Assembly: GCF_026340565.1 (NCBI RefSeq)
Contig: NZ_JAPEPB010000001.1
Location: 3,882,501 to 3,946,500 of the forward strand
Direction: 5' to 3'
Length of the DNA stretch: 64,000 bases
Origin: Kitasatospora sp. NBC_01287
Lineage (GTDB): Bacteria; Actinomycetota; Actinomycetes; Streptomycetales; Streptomycetaceae
Shown: positions 8,943 through 17,931 of the stretch, piece after piece
Numbering within the stretch: the stretch's first letter is position 1
How the letters are laid out: the number at the start of each line of letters is the position of its first letter
The notes under the pieces: model-generated
What the model was told of the DNA's origin: nothing
The model's database searches: none
The model's input: only the letters and a program-made list of their open reading frames with translations
Position numbers and translations under genes: made by a program

Positions 8943-10163
8943 ATGCCCGAAGCCGTCATCGTCAGCGCCGCCCGTTCGCCGATCGGCCGGGCGTTCAAGG
9001 GGTCGCTCAAGGAGGTCCGCCCGGACGACCTCACCGCCCAGATCATCGCCGCCGCACTGGCCAAGGTCCCGCAGCTGGACCCGCGCCAGATCGACGACCT
9101 GATGCTCGGCTGCGGCCTGCCCGGCGGCGAGCAGGGCCACAACCTGGCCCGGATCATCGCGGTCCAGATGGGCATGGACTACCTGCCCGGCACCACGATC
9201 ACCCGCTACTGCTCCTCCTCGCTGCAGACCACGCGCATGGCGCTGCACGCGATCAAGGCGGGCGAGGGCGACGTCTTCATCTCCGCCGGTGTGGAGACCG
9301 TCTCGCGCTCGATCAACGGCAGCTCGGACGGCATGCCGAACACCCAGAACCCGCTCTTCGACGAGGCCGTGGCCCGCACCGCCCAGCGCGCCGAGCAGGG
9401 TGGCGGCCAGTGGCACGACCCGCGCGAGGACGGCCTGCTGCCGGACGCCTACATCGCGATGGGCCAGACCGCCGAGAACCTGGCCGCGCTCAAGGGCATC
9501 ACCCGGGCCGACCAGGACGAGTTCGGGGTGCGCTCGCAGAACCTGGCCGAGGCGGCGATCAAGTCCGGCTTCTGGCAGCGCGAGATCACCCCGGTCAGCA
9601 CGCCGGACGGCACCGTCGTCTCGGCCGACGACGGCCCGCGCGCCGGCGTCACGCTGGAGGCCGTGCAGGGCCTCAAGCCGGTCTTCCGCCCCGACGGCAC
9701 GGTCACCGCCGGCAACTGCTGCCCGCTGAACGACGGCGCCGCCGCGCTGGTCATCATGTCCGACACCAAGGCGCGCGAGCTGGGCATCACCCCACTGGCC
9801 CGGGTGGTCTCCACCGGCGTCTCGGCGCTCTCCCCCGAGATCATGGGCTACGGCCCGGTCGAGGCCTCGCGCCAGGCGCTGAAGCGCGCCGGGCTGGGCA
9901 TCGGCGACATCGACCTGGTGGAGATCAACGAGGCCTTCGCCGCCCAGGTCATCCCCTCCTACCGGGACCTGGGCATCGACCTGGACAAGCTGAACGTGAA
10001 CGGCGGCGCGATCGCGGTCGGCCACCCCTTCGGCATGACCGGCGCCCGGATCACCACCACCCTGATCAACTCGCTGCAGTGGCACGACAAGCAGTTCGGC
10101 CTGGAGACCATGTGCGTGGGCGGCGGGCAGGGCATGGCGATGGTGATCGAGCGGCTGAGCTGA
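8943..10163 (+). CDS. Acetyl-CoA C-acetyltransferase (thiolase)
   Basis: Cytoplasmic thiolase of 406 aa that either condenses two acetyl-CoA or cleaves 3-ketoacyl-CoA. Nucleophilic C90 in [30 protein letters not shown] with the catalytic histidine, and the second cysteine in [10 protein letters not shown] near the end. Start ATG 8943 has CCAGGAG upstream. A direct repeat of its last codons and stop occurs 117 bp downstream. Family members act in beta-oxidation or polyketide-precursor supply, and sequence alone does not decide which. Confidence 0.92.
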   Translation: MPEAVIVSAARSPIGRAFKGSLKEVRPDDLTAQIIAAALAKVPQLDPRQIDDLMLGCGLPGGEQGHNLARIIAVQMGMDYLPGTTITRYCSSSLQTTRMALHAIKAGEGDVFISAGVETVSRSINGSSDGMPNTQNPLFDEAVARTAQRAEQGGGQWHDPREDGLLPDAYIAMGQTAENLAALKGITRADQDEFGVRSQNLAEAAIKSGFWQREITPVSTPDGTVVSADDGPRAGVTLEAVQGLKPVFRPDGTVTAGNCCPLNDGAAALVIMSDTKARELGITPLARVVSTGVSALSPEIMGYGPVEASRQALKRAGLGIGDIDLVEINEAFAAQVIPSYRDLGIDLDKLNVNGGAIAVGHPFGMTGARITTTLINSLQWHDKQFGLETMCVGGGQGMAMVIERLS

Positions 10164-10321
10164 GACGCAGCGGAGGGTGGGGGCCGCCCTGCTCCGGCCA
10201 GAGGCAGGAGCGGCAGCGGCACCCGCCCGCAGCGCAGGAGCAGCTCAGCCGCGACCAGAAACACAGAGCGGCTGAGCTGAGACGCGGCGGCGAGTGGGAG
10301 CCGGTGGCCCCCACCCTCCGC
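10149..10321. repeat. Duplicated thiolase gene end with nested inverted repeats
   Basis: The 20 bp GAGCGGCTGAGCTGAGACGC covering the last codons and stop of the thiolase (10149-10168) recur at 10266-10285. Inside lies a perfect 12-bp hairpin, CAGCTCAGCCGC at 10241-10252 with GCGGCTGAGCTG at 10268-10279. A longer-range inverted repeat of 15-16 bp, CGGAGGGTGGGGGCC at 10171-10185, matches 10306-10320 on the other strand. Lies between convergent genes, so it could fold as a bidirectional terminator; there is no U-tract. Confidence 0.75.
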
Positions 10322-10338
10322 CGCCGTGCTCGGCGCGG

Positions 10339-11514
10339 TCAGCTGCCGGCGGGCACCCAGGGAGCGCCGCCGCAGTTCTGCGCCTGCTGGGTGGCGGTCA
10401 GCAGGCCGCGCAGCAGGGTGCCGCTGTCCGGCGGCGCGGTGCCGGCCGGCGCGGCGCCGTCGCCGGGGGTGACGGCGACCAGGACCGGCCGGTCGCCGCA
10501 GCGGGCGAGCACCTCGTCGGCGCCGGCGGTCAGCACGGGCCGGCCCTGCGCGTCCGGCTCGGCGAGCCGCGTCGTCCTGGCCTCGGAGGTGGCCAGCCGG
10601 GAGTCGGTCACCACGACCAGCCGCAGGAAGGGCCGGCCCCCGGCCTCGCCCGAGACTGACGGATCCGCCGCACCGGGCGCCGCGCCGAGGTCACAGGTCC
10701 AGATCGGAGCCGACCGGGGCACCGCCTGCTGGAACGCGCCCGCCGCCCACGGCGCGCGAAGGCCGGGCAGGCCGCAGAGCGCGTCCGGGGTCGCCGCGGC
10801 CGCCGACGCCGGGGCGAGCACCCGGCCGGCCGGCTCACCGCCCGGCGCCGGGCACCCGGCCGTGCGGGCGTATCCGTCGGCGGCGGCGGCGAGCAGCGTG
10901 AGCAGGGCCTGCGGCGGCACGTCGCGCACGGTGCTCGCCTCGACCTGCCAGGCCCGGCCCGGCCCGGGCGCGCCGTCCTTCCCCGTGCCGGTGGGGGCGC
11001 GGCCGTCGCAACCGGCCGGCAGCAGCAGCCAGCCGCCCCGCGCGGAGAGCACGCCCACCCGGCCGCCACCCACCACGGCGGAGCCGGCGGGCGCGGTGGC
11101 CGGGCCGAGCGAGGCGGACACCTCGGCCAGGGTCGTCTGCAGCACCACGGTGTCGGTGCTGCTGGTGAGCAGGCCCGCCGTCCGGGTCACCGAGCAGCCC
11201 GGCACCAGCCGCGCGGCCTTCTGGTCGAAGGCCGTGTCGGCCAGCCGCCCCGACCCGAGGAGCCCGGACGCCGCGGATGCGGGGAGCGCGCCGCCGCAGA
11301 GCCGGTCCGGGCCGAGCAGGTTCGTGCCGGTCCAGGCCCAGCGGGCGCCGACCGCGCCGGCTACCAGCACCGCCAGGGCCGCACCGACCCGGACGGTCCG
11401 ACCGGCGGAGCGGCGGCCCGGCCGGGCGGTGGGCCGGTCCACCGGCTGCTCCACCGGCTGCTCCACGGGCCGGTCCACGGGCCGCTCCGCCGGCTGCTCC
11501 GCCGCGTCCGTCAT
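10339..11514 (-). CDS. Membrane-anchored protein of unknown function (WXG100-locus, 391 aa)
   Basis: Begins with a repetitive proline/charged tail ([17 protein letters not shown], residues 12-28), then one transmembrane segment at about 44-62 ([19 protein letters not shown]). The remaining 320 residues are predicted outside and contain at least ten cysteines, suggesting disulfides. No enzyme motif is recognised. Its ATG at 11514 overlaps the stop of the 708-aa gene by 4 bp (ATGA), so the two are translationally coupled and probably act together. Confidence 0.75.
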   Translation of the reverse strand: MTDAAEQPAERPVDRPVEQPVEQPVDRPTARPGRRSAGRTVRVGAALAVLVAGAVGARWAWTGTNLLGPDRLCGGALPASAASGLLGSGRLADTAFDQKAARLVPGCSVTRTAGLLTSSTDTVVLQTTLAEVSASLGPATAPAGSAVVGGGRVGVLSARGGWLLLPAGCDGRAPTGTGKDGAPGPGRAWQVEASTVRDVPPQALLTLLAAAADGYARTAGCPAPGGEPAGRVLAPASAAAATPDALCGLPGLRAPWAAGAFQQAVPRSAPIWTCDLGAAPGAADPSVSGEAGGRPFLRLVVVTDSRLATSEARTTRLAEPDAQGRPVLTAGADEVLARCGDRPVLVAVTPGDGAAPAGTAPPDSGTLLRGLLTATQQAQNCGGAPWVPAGS

Positions 11515-13637
11515 CGGGCCAGCCAGCCGAGGTTGCGGCCGGTCGCGTCGAACCGGCTGTTGTACTGGGCCAGCGCGGACTGCTTGATGCCCAGCACCTG
11601 GGAGGCGTTCGGGTCCAGGCCTTGGGACATCGCCCAGGTGTCCACGACGTTGTCGACCCCGGTCTCGCCGGAGGAGAAGTTCGCCGCCGCGGCCTCGCTC
11701 GCCTGGTGGGCGATGGCGTGCTGCTGCTGCTCCACGTAGGCGGAGACCGGGAGGTCGACCGCCTTGCCCAGCCAGTCGGCCACCGGGATCCGGCCGATGG
11801 TGTCCCAGGGCTTGATCTTGGCCACCCCGGAGATCACGTCGGTGGTGATCTTCCCGTCGAAGGCCGGCGCGTCCTTGGCGTCGTCACGCTTGGTCATGAT
11901 GGCGTCGGCCTGGATCGCGTCATAGGCGCCGAGTGCGCCGAAGGCGCTGTTGCCCGCGGTCTGCCAGGCCGGTGAGCCGGGGTCGGGGGTGTGCACCAGC
12001 AGATCGGTGACGCGGCTCGCCTCGGCCTGCCGGAGCTGGTCGAAGGCGGTCGGGTCGTCGGCGATCCCGCGCATCACGTTGCTCAGGTCCCTGGACTGCC
12101 CGCCCATGTGGACCCCGTTCGCGTCGGTCCAGACCCCGTCCGTCAGGGTGCCGCCCTCGGTGCCGGAGAGGATGTTCTCGGTGTCGGCCGAGTAGCTCGC
12201 CAGCGCGTTGGCGAGCGGCTCACGCAGGCCCGCCGGCAGCGTGGAGCCCTGCTCGCCGAGGATGCTCACGGTGTCGTGCATGACCCGGGCCTCGGCCTCG
12301 GTGTGGGTGCTCGGGTGCGGGGAGCCGGCCGGCTGGCCGGTGGTGGCGGCCTCCAGCGCGGCGCCCAGGCCGGGGTGGCCGGCGTCGGGCACGTCCATGA
12401 CCGCGCCCGGTCCCGTCATGTACTGCTCCGGCCAGTGCCGGTCCTTCAGCACGTACCGCAGGTGGTCGGCGCCGGCGGTGGTGCCGGGGTCGAGGAAGGC
12501 GGTGGCCGCGGCCGGCTGGCGGCCCATGAGGCCGAGCACCGCGTCCAGCGGGTCGGCGGCCAGCGTCGGGCGGGTGCCGTCCACGGCGTGGAGCCAGACG
12601 TTCGGGTCGGCCTTCTCGGTGTCGATGATGTCCTGGCCGAGGTCCTGCAGATAGGTCGAGCCGTAGGGGGCCGGCGCGGACTGCATCAGGGTGGCGAGGA
12701 GCTGGTAGCCGTCGACCGGCGAGAGGTTGTCGCCCAGGTTCTTCGTGCCGATGGCCTTCATTCCGGCGCGCCACTGCTGGTAGAAGGCGGTGTTCGGGTC
12801 CTGGGTGGCACTGTCCAGGCTGCGGGCCAGGTCGGTCCGCAGTTCCGCGTCGCCGTCCGGCTTGTCGCCGCCGGGGACCCGGAGCTCGTCGGCCAGCCGG
12901 AGGGTGCCCTCCGGGCCGAGCGTGCCGAGCAGGCTCTGGCTGAAGGCGGGGTCGTCGGCCTTGGCGTGCAGCAGCTCGGTGAGCAGCCGCCGCTGGTCCG
13001 GCGAGAGGCTGTCGAGCCGGGAGGCCAGCTGGGCCGCGCGCCGGCCGTCGGCCGCGGGGCCGCCGCCGATGGCGTCGTGGTTGAACTGGCCGCCGGTGTC
13101 GCCGACCTTGGCGTCGGAGCGCAGCTCCTGGTTGATCCGGTCGTCGGCGTCACCGGCCTCCTGCAGGGCCGCCGTGATCGCCGCCGTGAAGGCGTCCCCC
13201 TGGTCCTCCCGCTCCTGGCGGGAGTCCGGGTCCTGCGGCAGGGCCTGCTGGGCGGCCTGGTCGAGCTTGCTGGTGTCGAAGACCGCGACGCCCGACCCGG
13301 TGACGGTGTAGCCGGCCGCGGCGGCGGCGGCGGTCGCGTCCGTCAGCTTCTTCCGCGCGGCGGCGAAGTCCGTGGCGGCCTCGTCCAACAGGCTCGCGAC
13401 GGCGTTCGCCTCGATCTGGGCGTCCGCCAGGTCACCCCTGGTGCCGAGCAGCTGGAAGCGGGCCATGGTGGCGGCCGTGCCGATCCACAACCCGTGGTCG
13501 AGCATGCTCATCACCTGACTGTCCATGACCTGCAGCTGCTGCTGGAAGCTCTGCGCCATGGCGCGCCAGCGGGCGGCGGCGGTGCTGAGCGCGGTGGGGT
13601 CGGCGTGCAGGACGTCCTCGTAGGCCGGCACGGTCAC
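11511..13637 (-). CDS. Large helical WXG100/LXG-like partner protein (708 aa)
   Basis: The start is a GTG at 13637 overlapping the previous stop (GTGA). The first 120 residues are Ala-rich helices of the type found in ESX substrates: ALSTAAARWRAMAQSFQQQL, then a Trp turn in HGLWIGTAA and a long helix to about 115. The rest is helical and acidic, with no toxin catalytic motif that I recognise and no signal peptide. Similar long proteins sit beside WXG100 genes in many streptomycetes. Export by a type VII system encoded elsewhere is an inference. Overlaps the downstream membrane-protein gene by 4 bp. Confidence 0.72.
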   Translation of the reverse strand: MTVPAYEDVLHADPTALSTAAARWRAMAQSFQQQLQVMDSQVMSMLDHGLWIGTAATMARFQLLGTRGDLADAQIEANAVASLLDEAATDFAAARKKLTDATAAAAAAGYTVTGSGVAVFDTSKLDQAAQQALPQDPDSRQEREDQGDAFTAAITAALQEAGDADDRINQELRSDAKVGDTGGQFNHDAIGGGPAADGRRAAQLASRLDSLSPDQRRLLTELLHAKADDPAFSQSLLGTLGPEGTLRLADELRVPGGDKPDGDAELRTDLARSLDSATQDPNTAFYQQWRAGMKAIGTKNLGDNLSPVDGYQLLATLMQSAPAPYGSTYLQDLGQDIIDTEKADPNVWLHAVDGTRPTLAADPLDAVLGLMGRQPAAATAFLDPGTTAGADHLRYVLKDRHWPEQYMTGPGAVMDVPDAGHPGLGAALEAATTGQPAGSPHPSTHTEAEARVMHDTVSILGEQGSTLPAGLREPLANALASYSADTENILSGTEGGTLTDGVWTDANGVHMGGQSRDLSNVMRGIADDPTAFDQLRQAEASRVTDLLVHTPDPGSPAWQTAGNSAFGALGAYDAIQADAIMTKRDDAKDAPAFDGKITTDVISGVAKIKPWDTIGRIPVADWLGKAVDLPVSAYVEQQQHAIAHQASEAAAANFSSGETGVDNVVDTWAMSQGLDPNASQVLGIKQSALAQYNSRFDATGRNLGWLAR

Positions 13638-13966
13638 CTGCCCAGCCGCGAGAAGAGGGTGCTCGTGTCGGTGTTGACCTGCTGGTAGCCCGCGGCGGTG
13701 GCGCTCATCGCGGCGCTGTTCTGGTGCAGCTGCCCGGTCAGCGAGGACACCTGCGAGTGCCACTCCTGCAGCACCGCGTCGAGCGCCCCGGCGGTGGCCC
13801 AGCCGGACAGGGCCTTGGCCGCCGCCTGGGTGTCGGCGTCGGCCGAGGCGCCGATGTTCGGCGCGTCCAGGGCCATCCCGTTCAACGCCCCCGTGGCCTG
13901 GGACAGCGCCGGCAGGTTCACCTCCAGGCTTCCTCCCCCGCCGCCGACCGCTGCTGAGTTCGTCAT
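13634..13966 (-). CDS. WXG100-superfamily-like small protein (110 aa)
   Basis: From ATG 13966, preceded by GGGGAGGGCGGC. After a glycine-rich leader the protein is a helix-turn-helix hairpin of about 90 residues (LSQATGALNGMALD to VNTDTSTLFSRLGR) with a mid-chain LSGWATAG resembling the WXG turn. No signal peptide, as expected for type VII substrates. First gene of a leftward three-gene set whose stops and starts overlap by 4 bp, so the products are probably made in fixed ratio. The exact subfamily is uncertain. Confidence 0.7.
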   Translation of the reverse strand: MTNSAAVGGGGGSLEVNLPALSQATGALNGMALDAPNIGASADADTQAAAKALSGWATAGALDAVLQEWHSQVSSLTGQLHQNSAAMSATAAGYQQVNTDTSTLFSRLGR

Positions 13967-14392
13967 GCCGCCCTCCCCGTGTGCGTGCGCCGCTGCCGCG
14001 GAAACGTGCCCCACTGTATGAGAACTGATGACACGTCAGATACGTCTGTGGAAACGCCTGCGGAACAGGGGATGACGCGCCGTGGTCGAGCACCTACCAG
14101 GGCGGGAAATGGCGGGACTTACGAGGCGTTGACACTCGTCTGGCGTCACGGACGGTAATTGAGGCCCAGATCACATCAGGGGGCCCGATCCGGCCGCCAA
14201 CTCGTCCCGAGAGCCCTCGATTTCAACTCGCTGAAGTCGCCCAACCGCGCAGCGTACACCATGGGCGTCCTTAGATTTTTGGACAATGACCAACATCACC
14301 GGCATTTCGGACATCTTCCTCTGCAGCATCACCCGCCCATGCGGCAGGGTGGAGATGTTCCCCTGTTCCACTCCGCGCGAGGAGTACATTCC
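13967..14392. promoter_or_regulatory. 426-bp divergent control region with TTGACA promoter
   Basis: Separates the leftward WXG100-like set from the rightward membrane protein gene. A perfect -35 TTGACA lies at 14129-14134, with GGTAAT at 14154-14159 as a possible -10 (19-bp spacer, slightly long), facing right. The segment 14260-14330 is A/T-rich for this genome. No gene is visible. Confidence 0.4.
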
Positions 14393-15325
14393 GTGAGCGC
14401 CTTGTACGTCATCCTGCTGCTGGTCCTGATCACCGTCTGCACCGCCGTCCTCTTCCAGGTGCACGCCCTGCGCAAGTTGGCCGCCGCGAGGTCCGCCGGG
14501 CCCGCCGCGGTGGACGAGGAAGCGATACGCCGCGCCGTGACCGAGGCGCTTGCCGCCGACCGGGAGCGGGAGATCAGTGAGGCCCGGGCGTTCTGGGCCG
14601 AGCAGGAGGCCCGGGCGGCCGAGGACGACCCGCTGCTCGACACGCCCTTCGCCGGGCCCTCGGAGGCGCTGGGCCTGGGCGCGCTGGACCCGGTCGAGAA
14701 CTGGCCGCTCTTCTTCCCCCGCCCCACCGGGCCGGAGGAGGCCGCGGACAGCGCGGGCGCCATGGACCCCGCCTTCGGCGAGGCGCTGCGCTCGGCCCTG
14801 GAGGACATGATCGGCGACGGCGACCCGGTGTCGGGGCCGGCCGGCCCGATCGCGCCGAGCGGTGAGGTCAGCGCGACCCACGAGGCACGCGCGGCCCGCG
14901 AGGCCGACCTGCTGGCCACCGGCCTGGAGGCGGGGCTGCTCGACCCGGAGTCGGCCGCCGCGACGGTCCCCGTCCCCGATCCGCGCCGGCACCCCTCGCA
15001 CCCCGACTTCGTGCCCAGCCAGGCCCCGTCCCGCGAGTGGACCGACACCCGGCTGACCGCGCTCGCCGAGGAGCGGATCGCGCTCACCGACGTGCGCCCC
15101 GGCCCGCTCGGCACCCTGGACGTCTACGCCTTCGCCGACGGCACCACGCTCTGCGTCGCCCCCGGCGACCGGGAGGCCGCCTACCGCCTGATCGACGCGG
15201 TCCGGGCGGGCGAGGACGTGCGGCTGCTCGGCGGCTCGCGCTTCTCCGGCTCGTACTCGCTGACCTTCTCCACCGACGAGGAGACCGTCTACGTGCTGGC
15301 CGACCGGGTGGTCGCCAGCATCTGA
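14393..15325 (+). CDS. Membrane-anchored hypothetical protein (310 aa)
   Basis: Starts at GTG 14393 after a GAGGAG site. One N-terminal transmembrane helix (ALYVILLLVLITVCTAVLFQ, about 3-22), then an Ala/Glu-rich helix, a long acidic Pro-rich linker, and a compact C-terminal domain from about residue 220 (ITDVRPGPLGTLDVYAFADG region to VLADRVVASI) of mixed strands and helices. No family is recognised. The C-terminal domain is probably cytoplasmic or periplasmic depending on orientation, which the sequence does not settle. Monocistronic. Confidence 0.75.
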   Translation: MSALYVILLLVLITVCTAVLFQVHALRKLAAARSAGPAAVDEEAIRRAVTEALAADREREISEARAFWAEQEARAAEDDPLLDTPFAGPSEALGLGALDPVENWPLFFPRPTGPEEAADSAGAMDPAFGEALRSALEDMIGDGDPVSGPAGPIAPSGEVSATHEARAAREADLLATGLEAGLLDPESAAATVPVPDPRRHPSHPDFVPSQAPSREWTDTRLTALAEERIALTDVRPGPLGTLDVYAFADGTTLCVAPGDREAAYRLIDAVRAGEDVRLLGGSRFSGSYSLTFSTDEETVYVLADRVVASI

Positions 15326-15399
15326 CGGGCCCCGCGGCGGGCCGGCGGGCGGAGCGGCTCGGCCCGCCGGCCCGCCGATCTCCCGGGCCCGTCAGCCCG

Positions 15400-15750
15400 T
15401 CAGCCCGTCAGCTTCGCCGTCGTCCGCACCGCCGCGACCGCCTCACCCAGCAGGCCGGGCGCGGCGTCCGGCGCTTGGGCCAGCGCGATGACCAGGTCGT
15501 GGCCGGCCACCGAGAGCTGGTCGCCGACCGCGAAGACCCCGGCGTCCGGGATCTCCCGCGGCCGCGCCGCCGGCCCCTCCTCGACCCGCTGGGCCCAGGT
15601 CGCCAACTGCCGGGCCAGCTCCAGCCCGGCCGCCGCCCGTGAGGGGTGGCCGGGGACCGCGAGCAGCAGGTGGCTCTGCGCCATCGCGCGGAAACGATCC
15701 GCAAGGCGGTCGAGCACCGCCACCAACTCGTCCAGCCCGTCGTCACCCAT
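15400..15750 (-). CDS. Conserved hypothetical protein (116 aa)
   Basis: Small soluble helical protein from ATG 15750 (MGDDGLDELVAVLDRLADRF). No membrane segment or motif is recognised. It is convergent with the preceding gene and lies 20 bp downstream of the Bax-inhibitor-like gene on the same strand, so it is probably its operon partner. Confidence 0.6.
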   Translation of the reverse strand: MGDDGLDELVAVLDRLADRFRAMAQSHLLLAVPGHPSRAAAGLELARQLATWAQRVEEGPAARPREIPDAGVFAVGDQLSVAGHDLVIALAQAPDAAPGLLGEAVAAVRTTAKLTG

Positions 15751-15770
15751 GCCGCGAGCCTAGTGCCACC

Positions 15771-16574
15771 TCAGTCGTCCCCTCGCAGGACGGCGATCAG
15801 CCGCAGCAGCTCCAGGTAGATCCAGACCAGCGAGAGGGTCAGTCCGAACGCGGCCCGCCAGGACTCGCGGCGCGGCGCCCCGCCGCGGATCGCCTGCTCC
15901 ACCGCCGCGAAGTCCAGCGACAGGAAGAACGCGCCGAGGCCGACCCCGACCAGCCCCACCACGATGCCCAGCGGCCCGGAGTCCAGCCCCGCCGAGGCGC
16001 CGAAGAGCGAGGCCACCAGGTTCACCACCAGCAGCAGCACGAAGCCGACCGCGATCGCCAGCCCGATCCTGGTGTACCGCTCGGTGACCCTGATCCGCCC
16101 GCTGCGGTAGGCGATCAGCATGCCCGCGAAGACGGCGGCCGTGCCCAGCACCGCCTGGATCGCGATGCCCGGCCAGATGCCGTTGAAGACCTTGGTGAGC
16201 GCGCCGAGGAAGAAGCCCTCCAGGCCGGCGTAGAGCAGCACCAGCGCCGGATTGACGCTCCGTCGGAAACTGATCACCAGGCCCACCAGCAGGGCCGCCA
16301 GCGCGGCCAGCCCGGCGACCGGGAAGCTCGCGTCGGGCAGCGCGAACCAGGCCACCGCCCCGGCGGCCACCACCGTCAGCAGGGTCAACGCGGTGCTGGC
16401 GACCACGCCGTCCATGGTCATCCGGCCGGTGGCCCGCGCGTCGGCGGCCGGCGCGCGGTACATCTCCTCCAACCGCTCGGCACTGACCGGCCGGTCGGCC
16501 CCGCCGAACCCCGCGTATCCGGCGTCGCGGCCGAAGGAACCCTCCCGCGAGAAGACCGGGTTGCTGCTGCGCAT
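15771..16574 (-). CDS. Bax inhibitor-1/YccA family membrane protein
   Basis: 267 aa from ATG 16574 with GGGAGGA upstream. A cytoplasmic N-terminus of about 55 residues precedes seven hydrophobic helices, the arrangement of the BI-1/YccA (TMBIM) family. C-terminal features typical of the family include the acidic pair in SLDFAAVEQAI and VWIYLELLRLIAVLRGDD. Family members are implicated in calcium leak and membrane-protein quality control; the role in actinomycetes is not established. Confidence 0.88.
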   Translation of the reverse strand: MRSSNPVFSREGSFGRDAGYAGFGGADRPVSAERLEEMYRAPAADARATGRMTMDGVVASTALTLLTVVAAGAVAWFALPDASFPVAGLAALAALLVGLVISFRRSVNPALVLLYAGLEGFFLGALTKVFNGIWPGIAIQAVLGTAAVFAGMLIAYRSGRIRVTERYTRIGLAIAVGFVLLLVVNLVASLFGASAGLDSGPLGIVVGLVGVGLGAFFLSLDFAAVEQAIRGGAPRRESWRAAFGLTLSLVWIYLELLRLIAVLRGDD

Positions 16575-16680
16575 GCTCTTCCTCCCAGGGACGGCACGGC
16601 GCCGCCCGCGGAGCCAATGGTAATGCGTTGGTAAAGGAAACCCGGGAGGCACGGGACCCGAGGCCCGGCGGGCGGCGACG

Positions 16681-16713
16681 AAAAACGCCCCGCCTCCTGG
16701 AGGAGGCGGGGCG
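16681..16713 (-). terminator. Rho-independent terminator downstream of bldA
   Basis: Perfect 12-bp stem CGCCCCGCCTCC (16686-16697) and GGAGGCGGGGCG (16702-16713) with a 4-nt loop, followed on the minus strand by five U (16681-16685). It lies 24 bp beyond the 3' end of the tRNA. Confidence 0.9.
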
Positions 16714-16736
16714 CTGCCACGTCCTGTTCGCATCGG

Positions 16737-16818
16737 TGCCCGGAGCCGGACTCGAACCGGCACGGCCTCGCGGCCAAGCAGTTTTAAGCTGCCCGTGTCT
16801 GCGTTCCACCATCCGGGC
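16737..16818 (-). tRNA. bldA: tRNA-Leu(UAA), bldA type
   Basis: 82-nt class II tRNA. Acceptor stem GCCCGGA pairs with TCCGGGC, discriminator A, no encoded CCA. The anticodon loop CTTAAAA gives anticodon UAA, reading UUA codons. The long variable arm contains a GGCC-GCGA-GGCC hairpin and the T arm is GCCGG-TTCGAGT-CCGGC. In streptomycetes the single UUA-decoding tRNA is BldA, which limits translation of developmental and antibiotic genes carrying TTA codons. It is followed by a strong terminator. Confidence 0.95.
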
Positions 16819-17147
16819 GCGGACCGCTCCGCCCGTGTGCGGGCTCCCCCTGAGCCTAGTCGCCCGTATCCCCGTCGCGCATGTTCCTTGGCAGGGAAGT
16901 TGTCATGTTTCCTTGCCATCTGACGAACAGTCCGCGATCTGGCCAGCCGACCCACTGGATCCGGCCATCAGGGGCACCGTCATCCCGCAGGAGGAGAACG
17001 AGGGGCCCCGGGTCAGCCTGCGGACCGGCGGTCCAACCGTCCGCCGGAGCTACGCGTGCGGCCCCGGCGGCGACGAGCATGGAAGCACCCCCCAGCGAAC
17101 CGCCGTCGACCGGGCCCGCCCCCGACGGCCGACCCACAGGAGTGCCC
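16819..17147. other. 329-bp gap between bldA and the ABC exporter
   Basis: Must hold the leftward bldA promoter and the rightward promoter of the ABC exporter. I see no consensus -35/-10 pair that stands out and no additional gene. An ATG at about 17080 in frame with the ATPase is possible but has no ribosome binding site. Confidence 0.4.
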
Positions 17148-17915
17148 GTGACCACCACGACCGCGGTCCGCACCGGCCGAGCCGCCGCCCGCGCCGTCCG
17201 GCTGAGCAAGGTGTACGGCGGCGGCGAGACCCGGGTGGTGGCGCTGGACCAGGTGGATGTCGAGTTCCACCAGGGCGAGTTCACCGCGATCATGGGTCCC
17301 TCGGGCTCCGGCAAGTCCACCCTGATGCACTGCATGGCGGGCCTGGACTCGGTCAGCGCCGGTTCGGCCACCATCGGGGAGACCGAGCTGGTCGGCCTGA
17401 AGGACAAGCAGTTGACCCAGCTGCGCCGGGACAAGATCGGCTTCGTCTTCCAGGCCTTCAACCTGCTCCCCACGCTCACCGCGCTGGAAAACATCACGCT
17501 GCCGATGGACATCGCGGGGCGCCGGGTCGACCGGGCCTGGCTGGACGCGGTGGTGGCGACCGTGGGCCTCGCCGAGCGGCTCGGCCACCGCCCCTCCCAG
17601 CTCTCCGGCGGCCAGCAGCAGCGCGTCGCCTGCGCCCGGGCCCTGGCCGGCAAGCCGGACATCGTCTTCGCCGACGAGCCCACCGGCAACCTCGACTCCC
17701 GCTCCGGCGCCGAGATCCTCTCCTTCCTGCGCAACTCGGTGCGCGAACTGGGCCAGACCGTGGTGATGGTGACCCACGACCCGGTCGCGGCGAGCTACGC
17801 CGACCGCGTCGTCTTCCTCGCCGACGGCCGGATCGTCGACGAGCTGACCGGGCCCAGCGCCGACACCGTCCTGGACCGGATGCGTCGTTTCGACGCCAAG
17901 GGCCGCACCAGCTGA
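17148..17915 (+). CDS. ABC transporter ATP-binding protein (MacB/LolD type)
   Basis: 255-aa ATPase for the FtsX-type permease encoded 16 bp downstream. Start GTG 17148 follows CAGGAG at good spacing. Walker A GPSGSGKST, Q-loop FVFQAFNLLPTLTALEN, signature LSGGQQQRVACARAL, Walker B IVFADEPTGNLDSRS and switch VMVTHDP are all intact. The LolD/MacB-type Q-loop and the paired permease indicate export or mechanotransmission of a lipid or peptide substrate rather than import. Substrate unknown. Confidence 0.92.
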   Translation: MTTTTAVRTGRAAARAVRLSKVYGGGETRVVALDQVDVEFHQGEFTAIMGPSGSGKSTLMHCMAGLDSVSAGSATIGETELVGLKDKQLTQLRRDKIGFVFQAFNLLPTLTALENITLPMDIAGRRVDRAWLDAVVATVGLAERLGHRPSQLSGGQQQRVACARALAGKPDIVFADEPTGNLDSRSGAEILSFLRNSVRELGQTVVMVTHDPVAASYADRVVFLADGRIVDELTGPSADTVLDRMRRFDAKGRTS

Positions 17916-17931
17916 AGGGCCGGCAACCACC

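Noticed and set aside
11991..13688. A 565-codon plus-strand frame over the 708-aa gene
   Set aside because: The minus strand shows coherent helical protein with coupled starts; the plus frame is Val/Gly/Arg noise.
11511..14093. An upstream-extended start (860 codons) for the 708-aa protein
   Set aside because: The added 152 residues are the out-of-frame reading of the WXG100-like gene; the GTG at 13637 overlaps its stop.
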